A stretch of 5,388 nucleotides of DNA, taken from positions 1 through 5,388 of the forward strand of contig JAQSYS010000144.1 in assembly GCA_029256005.1 (NCBI GenBank). Direction: 5' to 3'. The stretch comes from Sedimentibacter sp. GTDB taxonomy: Bacteria; Bacillota; Clostridia; Tissierellales; Sedimentibacteraceae. A model generated the notes under the pieces. It worked only from the letters and a program-made list of their open reading frames with translations. It was not told the DNA's origin and did no database searches. The translations under genes and the position numbers were made by a program. Positions 1 through 5,388 of this stretch are shown here, one piece after another; within the stretch, counting starts at the first letter, position 1, and each line of letters begins with the position of its first letter.

Positions 1-51
1 TATTAATATATGAATAAAGTATTAAAGAGTGATATATCTGTTGCACATAAG

Positions 52-231
52 CTACGAATAAGACAGTAGTTTTTCTAGTTCTTTTTCTTCTTTAGTTTTC
101 TTTTCCCAAAATAAGCAATTTAACAATTCATCCTAATCTATAATTGTTTCAGCATTAACTGATAAAGGATAAAAAGCTAATGAAATTAAAAATGTTATTA
201 GCATAAAAATAATATATAGTCTTCTTCTCAT
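52..231 (-). pseudogene. Degraded gene for a small secreted protein (signal peptide followed by in-frame TAG stops)
   Basis: On the minus strand an ATG at 231-229 is preceded by AGGAG (plus-strand 240-244) at an eight-base spacing, so translation could start here. The first 32 codons read as a classic signal peptide: three arginines at residues 2-4, a hydrophobic core at about residues 5-20, and a V-N-A signal peptidase I site at 25-27. Five codons later comes TAG (135-133). The same frame then runs 26 more codons (D-E-L-L-N, then a Lys/Glu-rich stretch) to a second TAG (54-52), and nine further codons to TAA (24-22). Both TAGs are one C-to-T change from CAG (Gln), so the simplest reading is a decayed gene for a secreted or surface protein whose export signal is intact. 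Alternatively only a 32-residue peptide is made. I do not recognise the family of the mature part. Confidence 0.5.
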
Positions 232-556
232 TTCAAAATCTCCTAACTATTGTAATTATAAATATCTTGTCACTCTACTTAAATTTAATACTATCTCAAC
301 ATTTTTGTTATGTCAATTTTGATTCCAAATTTGTTTTTAAAAATTCTGAAATTACCACTTTCTTTTCCCCTTCTGTTCTAAAGTGTATTTTTACGTTTTT
401 TTGTAGCAGAGCTACTGTCTCAGCATGGGTTGTGGCTATGAAATAATAATTATCAATAATTTATAGGAAACATTTTAAAAAGGAATTATCTAATGAATAT
501 AAAAAATTTCTAAGTAAATTATATATAATAATATTTTTATTTAGAAAGGTATTTAT
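232..556. other. AT-rich intergenic stretch upstream of the PLP-enzyme operon
   Basis: Apart from the minus-strand fragment at 308-460, this stretch holds no gene I can support. Positions 460-556 are almost entirely A and T and act as leader for the gene at 557. A TATAAT-like box sits at 524-529, but no -35 box is recognisable at the right distance, so the promoter stays unassigned. The gene's ribosome binding site is AAAGG within 543-549, about seven bases before the ATG. A six-codon mini-frame with its own AAGGA (ATG 493-495, TAA 511-513) precedes it and is probably chance. A short GTAGC-AGA-GCTAC inverted repeat at 402-414 has no T-run after it. I looked for a SAM or T-box leader ahead of these sulfur-type enzymes and saw none. 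Confidence 0.5.
308..460 (-). pseudogene. Start-less C-terminal gene fragment with an H-A-E-T-V-A-L-L motif
   Basis: The minus-strand frame between TAA (463-461) and TAA (310-308) is open for 50 codons but contains no ATG, GTG or TTG start with a ribosome binding site, so it is not an intact gene. Its translation is protein-like: D-N-Y-Y-F-I-A-T-T-H-A-E-T-V-A-L-L-Q near the start and S-E-F-L-K-T-N-L-E-S-K-L-T at the end. The His-x-Glu-Thr-Val-x-Leu-Leu core recalls the motif near the C-terminus of RlmD-type 23S rRNA (uracil-5-)methyltransferases (H-V-E-T-V-V-L-L). The match covers about eight residues and the flanking text differs, so this identity is only a suggestion. It lies just upstream of the signal-peptide remnant on the same strand. 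A chance open frame is possible. Confidence 0.25.
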
Positions 557-2257
557 ATGATTTCATTTGAAATATTGAACAATGAACTGATAGAGAAAAA
601 TTTTAAATTTGAAACACCATACGGAGAAAGACTGCTCACATATGCTGATTTTACTGCTTCTGGTAAATCATTAAAATTTATTGAAAAATATTTGTTGGAA
701 ATCCAAAAATTTTATGCAAATACACATACCGAAGATGATATGACCGGTGAAGTAATGACTAAAATTTTGCATAAGGCAGCTAGTATAATTAAAAAGCTGG
801 TTAATGCAGAAAAAAATTGTTACATAATTCCATCGGGTACTGGAGCTACCGGAGCAATAGAATGTTTAGCCAAAATTTTAGGCATATATATTCCTCCTGC
901 TGCCAAAAACAGGTTAGGCATAGTAGACTTTGATAAAGAGTCTAATGATAAAACAAGCCAATTTCCAGTAATTTTCATAGGTCCATACGAGCATCATTCC
1001 AATATACTTATTTGGGAGGAAGGTCTAGCTGAGCTGGTAGAAATAGGACTTAGAGAAGACGGTACCATGGATTTAGATGATTTAAAAAGTAAAATCAGCG
1101 ATAGAAAATACAAAAATAGATTAAAGATAGGTTCTTTTTCAGCTGCATCTAACGTTACTGGAATTCTGACTCCTGTATATGAAGTTGCGGAAATTCTACA
1201 TAATAATAATGCTTTAGCATGCTTTGATTTTGCCGCTTGTGCTCCTTATATAGAAATAAATATGAATAAAAGTGACTCTGAATATTTCGATGCTATATAT
1301 TTAGCACCTCATAAATTTTTAGGGGGACCAGGTTCATCAGGAATACTTGTTATAAATAAGAAATTATATGATAAATCATTGCCGCCGACTGTATCTGGAG
1401 GTGGAACTGTAAACTATGTAAGTACTCTCGGGTATGATTATATCGAAAATGTAGAGTTGAGAGAAATGGCAGGCACACCTGGAATAATGCAGATAATAAA
1501 AGCTGCACTTGTAATAGAACTAAAAAATTCAATTGGAATAGACAATATCATTTCAAGAGAAAAAAGTTATGTTCAAAAAGTCTTTGAAAGATTAATAAAA
1601 AATCAAAACATTGAAATACTAGGACCTTCTATAGAACATGAAAGACTGCCAATATTTTCTATCAAAATAAAATATAATGATAAATATTTACATCCGCGAT
1701 TTGTAGCAATATTAATTAATGACTTATTTGGTATTCAAACAAGAGCTGGATGTTCATGTGCAGCACCATATGGTCACAGGCTATTGGAAATTAATGATGA
1801 AACCTCCGAAATATTTAGACATTTTATTAAAGATGGCTTATCATCCGTTAAACCAGGTTGGCTCAGATTTAACCTTCACTATATAATGAATGAAGCTGAA
1901 GTTGAATATATTATCCGTGTTATAGAGTTTATAGCTGAATTTGGTTATCTCTTTCTATATGATTATGTAGTTGACTTGAAATCAGGAAAGTGGGTACATA
2001 AGAACAAAAACAAATCGATTAAATGTGTAGAAGATTTCGGCATTGAAGAAAGTCTAAAATATATAGAAGATAAAAATACAGATAGTAAATTAGAATCAAT
2101 ATCTTATAATGAAGAATATAAAAATTATTTGAGTGATGCTAGAAAATATGCAGAACAAATAAAAAAGAAAAATGATTTTATATTAAAAACCCTTAACAAT
2201 GAAAAATTCAAAGGTCAAGGATGGTTTTACTTTGTAAATTCAGAAAATGAAAAATAA
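557..2257 (+). CDS. Class V aminotransferase-fold PLP enzyme, cysteine desulfurase/selenocysteine lyase-like, long form
   Basis: This 566-residue cytosolic protein has the landmarks of the cysteine desulfurase group of fold-type I PLP enzymes. They are a phosphate-binding S-G-T-G-A-T loop (93-98), E-H-H-S-N (145-149) whose histidine stacks on PLP, D224 in F-D-F-A-A for the pyridine nitrogen, the Schiff-base lysine K253 in A-P-H-K-F-L-G-G-P-G, and S-G-G-G-T-V (280-285). R-A-G-C-S-C-A-A-P (396-404) aligns with R-x-G-H-H-C in SufS, making C401 the candidate persulfide cysteine. The N-terminus (Y-A-D-F-T-A-S-G at 29-36, F-Y-A-N-T-H-T-E at 52-59) matches a long-form family I recall from bacteria and plants rather than IscS or SufS. 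SufS-type proteins end near 400-420 residues; here about 110 Lys/Glu-rich residues follow (from roughly 455), including D-L-K-S-G-K-W-V-H. ATG 557 follows AAAGG. The gene is the first of a two-gene operon. Desulfurase activity is inferred; racemase, epimerase or lyase chemistry is possible. Confidence 0.85.
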   Translation: MISFEILNNELIEKNFKFETPYGERLLTYADFTASGKSLKFIEKYLLEIQKFYANTHTEDDMTGEVMTKILHKAASIIKKLVNAEKNCYIIPSGTGATGAIECLAKILGIYIPPAAKNRLGIVDFDKESNDKTSQFPVIFIGPYEHHSNILIWEEGLAELVEIGLREDGTMDLDDLKSKISDRKYKNRLKIGSFSAASNVTGILTPVYEVAEILHNNNALACFDFAACAPYIEINMNKSDSEYFDAIYLAPHKFLGGPGSSGILVINKKLYDKSLPPTVSGGGTVNYVSTLGYDYIENVELREMAGTPGIMQIIKAALVIELKNSIGIDNIISREKSYVQKVFERLIKNQNIEILGPSIEHERLPIFSIKIKYNDKYLHPRFVAILINDLFGIQTRAGCSCAAPYGHRLLEINDETSEIFRHFIKDGLSSVKPGWLRFNLHYIMNEAEVEYIIRVIEFIAEFGYLFLYDYVVDLKSGKWVHKNKNKSIKCVEDFGIEESLKYIEDKNTDSKLESISYNEEYKNYLSDARKYAEQIKKKNDFILKTLNNEKFKGQGWFYFVNSENEK

Positions 2258-2279
2258 GTAAAATATCAAATAACTTTAT

Positions 2280-2293
2280 GGAGGTTTGAATTG
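2280..2293 (+). promoter_or_regulatory. GGAGG ribosome binding site fixing a TTG start
   Basis: GGAGG at 2280-2284 lies six bases before TTG 2291-2293. The first ATG in the same frame (2309) is 24 bases from this site, too far to be served by it. TTG is therefore the likely start of the cysteine synthase-like gene, adding A-L-D-E-K before the internal methionine. Confidence 0.8.
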
Positions 2294-3313
2294 GCTTTAG
2301 ATGAGAAAATGAAAGATAAATTTAATGGTATTACTGCACTCATTAACAACACACCAATGCTAGAAATATCACTTAAGTTTAAAGGACAGGACAGAAAAAT
2401 ATACGCTAAAGCAGAATGTTATAACTTATCAGGAAGCATAAAAGACAGAATTGCCTTACATATACTTAAAAATTCCTATGAACAAAATTTAATAAAAGAA
2501 GGAGATATAATCGCAGAAGCCTCTAGCGGTAATACAGGAATATCTTTTTCAGCAATAGGAACATACCTTGGTAATAAAGTTGTTATTTTTATGCCTGATT
2601 GGATGAGCAAAGAACGTGTCAAAATCATAGAATGTTTTGGTGCGACAGTTAAATCTGTTTCTAAGGAAGATGGTGGTTTTACGGGCTCTATTAAATTAGC
2701 AGAACAGATGGGAAAAGATTATAATGCATTCTTACCACATCAGTTTTCTAATCCACTTAATGTAGATGCTCATTATGAAACTACAGGAAAAGAAATATTG
2801 AATCAATTAGACAAATTTGGGAAAATTCCAGATGGCATTGTTGCAGGCGTAGGTACTGGAGGAACAATTATGGGGATTAAAAAAGCAGTTCAGGAAATTT
2901 ATCCAAAATGCAAAGCCTTTCCTCTAGATCCTTCTAATTCCCCTACAATGGCTTCTGGCGGCAAAGTTGTTGGTCCGCATAGAATAGCTGGAATTGGTGA
3001 TGAATTTATACCTGAAATCGTAAAACTAAATGAGCTTGACAATATAATATTGGTTGATGATGGAGATGCAATAAACATGGCTAGAAAGCTTTCCACCAAT
3101 ATAGGTATTGGAGTTGGTATTTCTTCTGGTGCCAATTTTTTAGGAGCTTTAAAAGCACAAGATATTCTCAACAATAAGGATGCAGTTGTTGTTACCGTAT
3201 TTGCTGATGACAATAAAAAATATTTATCAACGGATCTAATGAAAGAACAGCCTTTAAAAACAGATTACATTTCACAACATGTTGAAATTGTTGGAATTAA
3301 ATCAATAAAATAA
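2291..3313 (+). CDS. Cysteine synthase / cystathionine beta-synthase-fold PLP enzyme (CysK-like)
   Basis: This 340-residue soluble fold-type II PLP enzyme belongs to the family that replaces the beta-substituent of O-acetylserine, O-phosphoserine or serine, usually with sulfide or a thiol. Visible landmarks are N-T-P-M-L (20-24), the PLP lysine K51 in L-S-G-S-I-K-D-R, the substrate loop A-S-S-G-N-T-G (77-83) with N81 contacting the PLP ring oxygen, the phosphate loop G-T-G-G-T (188-192), G-I-G-D-E-F-I-P (234-241), and G-I-S-S-G-A (276-281), whose serine faces the pyridine nitrogen. The length fits a bare catalytic domain; there is no heme-binding N-terminus or CBS regulatory pair. Two loops differ from standard CysK: N-L-S-G-S replaces N-P-x-G-S, and A-S-S-G-N replaces T-S-G-N, so substrate choice is uncertain. 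It starts with TTG, 33 bases after the desulfurase-like gene, and both are probably on one transcript. Alternatives include homologues making other beta-substituted alanines. Confidence 0.88.
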   Translation: MALDEKMKDKFNGITALINNTPMLEISLKFKGQDRKIYAKAECYNLSGSIKDRIALHILKNSYEQNLIKEGDIIAEASSGNTGISFSAIGTYLGNKVVIFMPDWMSKERVKIIECFGATVKSVSKEDGGFTGSIKLAEQMGKDYNAFLPHQFSNPLNVDAHYETTGKEILNQLDKFGKIPDGIVAGVGTGGTIMGIKKAVQEIYPKCKAFPLDPSNSPTMASGGKVVGPHRIAGIGDEFIPEIVKLNELDNIILVDDGDAINMARKLSTNIGIGVGISSGANFLGALKAQDILNNKDAVVVTVFADDNKKYLSTDLMKEQPLKTDYISQHVEIVGIKSIK

Positions 3314-3333
3314 TAAAAATTCAGAATTTTTAT
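3313..3333 (+). repeat. AT-rich palindrome at the end of the cysteine synthase-like gene
   Basis: ATAAAAATTC, a single A, then GAATTTTTAT form perfect ten-base inverted arms, starting at the last base of the TAA stop. Only one G:C pair is present and it lies at the tip, so as RNA the hairpin would be weak and would open to a loop of about five bases. It could be a poor terminator or an RNA 3' end element, or simply an AT-rich coincidence. Confidence 0.35.
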
Positions 3334-3414
3334 CATATTTAATTTTACATACAAAATAGGGTAGATAATCATTATAATAAAAGATTAGATAACCGTGATG
3401 ACAACAACAGTCAT

Positions 3415-3450
3415 AAAGCCGTAACTAATATTTTTATGGGTACGGCTTTT
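3415..3450 (+). terminator. Rho-independent terminator-like hairpin between the two operons
   Basis: AAAGCCGTA (3415-3423) pairs perfectly with TACGGCTTT (3441-3449) across a 17-base loop, and the right arm runs into TTTT then GTC. The four strong G:C pairs stand out in very AT-rich surroundings. It lies about 100 bases after the cysteine synthase-like stop and about 50 bases before the marR promoter, where a terminator is expected. The T-run is short and the loop large, so efficiency may be modest. An extra ATGAC (3398-3402) can pair with GTCAT at 3410-3414 or at 3451-3455, which allows an alternative or extended fold. Confidence 0.6.
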
Positions 3451-3498
3451 GTCATGTGATATATAGATTATGTGTATAACAAAATAATTAAAGTCATA

Positions 3499-3527
3499 TT
3501 GACTTCAAGGCGAAAAAGTAGTATGCT
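3499..3527 (+). promoter_or_regulatory. Sigma-A-type promoter for the marR-MATE operon
   Basis: TTGACT (3499-3504) and TATGCT (3522-3527) are separated by 17 bases, the optimal spacing. The -35 box matches consensus at five of six positions and the -10 box at four of six. Transcription would start near 3533-3535, about 50 bases before the marR ATG. A perfect inverted repeat (AAGTCA, TAT, TGACTT; 3491-3505) overlaps the -35 box, and the main operator lies just after the -10 box. Confidence 0.65.
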
Positions 3528-3531
3528 TTTT

Positions 3532-3553
3532 AATAGTTGAATTATCAACTGTT
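3532..3553 (+). promoter_or_regulatory. Palindromic MarR-type operator over the predicted transcription start
   Basis: AATAGTTGA (3532-3540), a central ATTA, and TCAACTGTT (3545-3553) form an inverted repeat matching at eight of nine arm positions. The TTGA...TCAA core and overall length resemble operators of MarR-family dimers such as FabT. The site begins four bases after the -10 box and covers the expected +1, so bound protein would block initiation. The obvious ligand is the MarR protein encoded 31 bases downstream, giving autorepression. Binding is inferred from position and symmetry. Confidence 0.65.
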
Positions 3554-3570
3554 GAAAAGTGTACAGTAAT

Positions 3571-3578
3571 AAAGGAGG
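3571..3578 (+). promoter_or_regulatory. Strong ribosome binding site of marR
   Basis: AAAGGAGG ends five bases before ATG 3584 and is near-perfectly complementary to the 16S rRNA 3' end. It fixes this ATG as the start. Confidence 0.8.
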
Positions 3579-3583
3579 TTATT

Positions 3584-4009
3584 ATGCGATTTCACAATTT
3601 GTATTTATTACTTCGCAATGCCAAAGAGTTTTGCCACAGTCAAATAAAATATATTGGAGTATCCGATACGGAACATATGATTTGCACATTTCTATTGGGC
3701 CATTACGGAGGGTCACAAGATGATGTTGCTGATGCATTGAAATTAGAAAAAGCCACCGTTGCACGTGCCCTCTCATCTCTTGAAAAAAAAGGATTTGTTG
3801 AGCGAAGTATCAATTCGGGTAATCGTCGCAAGTACATTCTAACCCTGACACAATCAGGAAAAGAAAGTATCTCAGAGGTTGCAGATATTTACGATGTTTG
3901 GCTTCGTAAAATATCATCTTGCTTAACTGAACAAGAACAGAAGCAATTTGATGAATATTGTAATCGAATGCTCACAGTATCTGAAGAACTTTGCGAGGAG
4001 ATTAAGTAA
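3584..4009 (+). CDS. MarR-family winged-helix transcriptional regulator
   Basis: This 141-residue protein has normal MarR length and layout. An N-terminal helix for dimerisation (about 1-20) is followed by a winged helix-turn-helix: S-Q-D-D-V-A-D-A-L-K-L (44-54), a recognition helix at about 56-69 (K-A-T-V-A-R-A-L-S-S-L-E-K-K), and a beta-wing at about 72-90 with E-R-S-I-N-S-G-N-R-R-K-Y. C-terminal helices (about 94-140) complete the dimer interface. Cysteines at 17, 34, 113, 126 and 137 are present, but none is clearly in a known redox-sensing position, so I do not call it OhrR-like. The gene lies two bases before a MATE efflux gene and behind a palindromic operator. By analogy with MepR of Staphylococcus aureus it probably represses itself and the pump until a drug-like ligand binds. 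The effector cannot be predicted. Confidence 0.9.
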   Translation: MRFHNLYLLLRNAKEFCHSQIKYIGVSDTEHMICTFLLGHYGGSQDDVADALKLEKATVARALSSLEKKGFVERSINSGNRRKYILTLTQSGKESISEVADIYDVWLRKISSCLTEQEQKQFDEYCNRMLTVSEELCEEIK

Positions 4010-4011
4010 AA

Positions 4012-5388
4012 ATGGAAAATAAGCAATTAGAACTGATGGGAAAAGCTCCCATCACAAAAGCGATTTTAAAGCTGTCAATACCCGTGGTCATCGGTATGAT
4101 GGTGCAGGTGTTTTACAATCTGGTAGATACCTTTTTTATTGGAAAACTTAATGACCAAAATCAGTTGGCCGCTGCCAATATTACTACACCTGTGTTCATG
4201 ATTTTGATGGCGATTGCAACCATTGTATCAACTGGTGCGGCATCCTATATTTCACGCAGTCTCGGTAAGAAAGATCAAGAAAATGCCAATCGCACACTTA
4301 CAACCGGCATTCTCATCTGTACTGCTTTAGCGGTGTTGGTTGTGGTGGTTGGCCTAATATTTGTTAAACCGCTGATTATTGCTCTTGGTGCGTCGGAAGA
4401 AGTCTATCCTTACGCTTACCAATATGTTGTAGTTATGTTACTTGGTTCCATCCCCGTTATGCTTAATTATGCCGGCGGTCAGTTATTGCGATCTGAAGGA
4501 GCTGCTATGCCCTCCATTATCGGTATGATGATTGGAACGGTTGTCAATATTGTGTTGGATCCTATATTTATTTTTGGTTTTAACATGGGCATTCTCGGTG
4601 CCGGCATTGCTACCGTGTTGGGTAATGCTGCTGCATTGGGATATTACATTTGGTTTTATCTTTCTGGAAAATCCATACTTCAAATTAAGCCAAAGTTTAT
4701 TAGTGCCGACAAAACAATTTGGAAAGAAATTTTCTTTATTGGTATTCCGGCTTGTATGAGCCAACTGCTTTCAAGTATCGCTATGATTGTGCTGAATAAT
4801 CAGGCAAAGTTATATGGCGACTCAGTTTTAGCAGGTATGGGCATTTCCTTAAAGCTGATGTTTATTGGTACTTTTATCTTTATGGGTTTTGCAGCAGGAT
4901 GTCAACCCATTGTAGGTTTTAATTACGGTGCAAAAAACTATAAAAGAGTACGAGAGATTTTCAAAACAGGTATGGTAATGACCTTTGGAATCGGTGTTGT
5001 ATTAACAGTTATCTTTTGGTTTGGAGCAAATAATCTTGTTTCATTTTTCACTCCACTGCCAGATGTAATCTCGCAAGGGATAAATGTATTGAGAATCAAC
5101 ATTTTTTCATTTCTGATTTTAGGGCCTCAGATGCTTGCATCAACGGGTATTCAAGCATTTGGCAAGGCAAAAGAGGCTCTTATATTATCGGTTGCAAGGC
5201 AAGGAATAGTTTATATCCCTCTGCTATTTGCCATGCAGTCGCTTCTAGGTTTTAATGGCTTGATTTGGGCGCAACCAATTTCCGATGCCATTACTCTAGG
5301 AATCGGTCTTGTATTTTTAAAAGTAATTCTTAAAAAGAGCACTACTGAAAAAGTTGATTCTGCTGAAAGCGATACTGCTTCTGACAAG
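4012..5388 (+). CDS. MATE-family multidrug efflux transporter, MepA-like (3' end outside window)
   Basis: The frame is open for 459 codons from ATG 4012 to the window edge with no stop, so the 3' end is missing. MATE proteins are usually about 440-470 residues, and the last roughly 18 codons are polar (K-K-S-T-T-E-K-V-D-S-A-E-S), so only a few residues are probably lost. About twelve hydrophobic segments form two six-helix halves: roughly 15-42, 56-80, 98-118, 134-158, 166-189 and 192-217, then 238-262, 274-300, 319-340, 356-380, 390-410 and 413-438. MATE landmarks include Q-V-F-Y-N-L-V-D-T-F-F-I-G (32-44), L-R-S-E-G (159-163), N-I-V-L-D-P-I-F-I-F (179-188) and Q-P-I-V-G-F-N-Y-G-A (298-307). 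It would export cationic drugs or dyes across the cytoplasmic membrane using a sodium or proton gradient. The start is two bases after marR, with AGGAG (3996-4000) inside the marR end, so the genes are co-transcribed and probably translationally coupled. Confidence 0.92.
   Translation, partial: MENKQLELMGKAPITKAILKLSIPVVIGMMVQVFYNLVDTFFIGKLNDQNQLAAANITTPVFMILMAIATIVSTGAASYISRSLGKKDQENANRTLTTGILICTALAVLVVVVGLIFVKPLIIALGASEEVYPYAYQYVVVMLLGSIPVMLNYAGGQLLRSEGAAMPSIIGMMIGTVVNIVLDPIFIFGFNMGILGAGIATVLGNAAALGYYIWFYLSGKSILQIKPKFISADKTIWKEIFFIGIPACMSQLLSSIAMIVLNNQAKLYGDSVLAGMGISLKLMFIGTFIFMGFAAGCQPIVGFNYGAKNYKRVREIFKTGMVMTFGIGVVLTVIFWFGANNLVSFFTPLPDVISQGINVLRINIFSFLILGPQMLASTGIQAFGKAKEALILSVARQGIVYIPLLFAMQSLLGFNGLIWAQPISDAITLGIGLVFLKVILKKSTTEKVDSAESDTASDK

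Noticed and set aside
10..69. A 19-codon plus-strand frame starting at ATG 10 and ending at TAG 67-69
   Set aside because: No ribosome binding site is visible in the few bases before it, it is very short, and it overlaps the minus-strand signal-peptide remnant.
52..231. Pyrrolysine-type or other recoding of the in-frame TAG codons in the minus-strand signal-peptide frame
   Set aside because: No pyrrolysine genes or recoding element are visible, the predicted product matches no methylamine methyltransferase, and a third stop (TAA) soon follows. Simple decay explains the pattern better.
493..513. Six-codon leader frame upstream of the desulfurase-like gene
   Set aside because: It encodes no run of regulatory amino acids such as Cys or Met, and there is no terminator or anti-terminator downstream to make it an attenuator.
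1350..1532. 60-codon minus-strand frame inside the desulfurase-like gene
   Set aside because: It lies wholly opposite well-conserved coding sequence and has no family features; it is a shadow of the plus-strand gene.
2899..3213. 104-codon minus-strand frame inside the cysteine synthase-like gene
   Set aside because: It is antisense to conserved PLP-enzyme motifs and is low-complexity in composition; a shadow frame.
4483..4764. Overlapping 93-codon minus and 75-codon plus frames within the MATE gene
   Set aside because: The transporter frame is continuous through this region with conserved MATE motifs, so both are shadows. The hydrophobic look of the plus frame comes from T-rich membrane codons read out of frame.
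1..5388. CRISPR array, tRNA or rRNA genes, insertion sequence or integrase
   Set aside because: I saw no regularly spaced direct repeats, no tRNA-like cloverleaf, no rRNA sequence and no transposase or recombinase motif in any frame.

Overview
The window looks like chromosomal or accessory DNA from a low-GC Gram-positive anaerobe, most likely a member of the Clostridia or a relative. This rests on the strongly AT-rich sequence, strong GGAGG ribosome binding sites, a TTG start, and the style of the proteins. No genus can be named from the sequence alone.

Positions 1-556 hold no intact gene. The minus strand carries two degraded reading frames. One (308-460) is a start-less C-terminal fragment. 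The other (52-231) has a good ribosome binding site and signal peptide but in-frame TAG codons soon after the predicted cleavage site. The last 95 bases are very AT-rich leader sequence for the next gene.

Positions 557-3313 hold a two-gene PLP-enzyme operon on the plus strand, with a 33-base gap. The first gene encodes a 566-residue class V aminotransferase-fold protein of the cysteine desulfurase/selenocysteine lyase type. It has the PLP lysine, a candidate catalytic cysteine and a C-terminal extension of about 110 residues. The second encodes a 340-residue cysteine synthase/cystathionine beta-synthase-fold enzyme read from a TTG start. Together they suggest handling of cysteine sulfur or a related beta-substituted alanine, but no sulfur acceptor or scaffold gene lies in the window and the substrates are unknown.

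Positions 3314-3583 separate this operon from the next unit. The stretch contains an AT palindrome at the stop codon, a terminator-like hairpin, a well-spaced sigma-A-type promoter and a MarR-type palindromic operator over the predicted transcription start.

Positions 3584-5388 hold a MarR-family repressor followed two bases later by a MATE multidrug efflux transporter. The transporter frame is open to the window edge and is probably nearly complete. The arrangement resembles mepR-mepA of Staphylococcus aureus: the repressor probably controls itself and the pump. This half is visibly richer in G+C than the PLP-enzyme half, so the two operons may have different histories.
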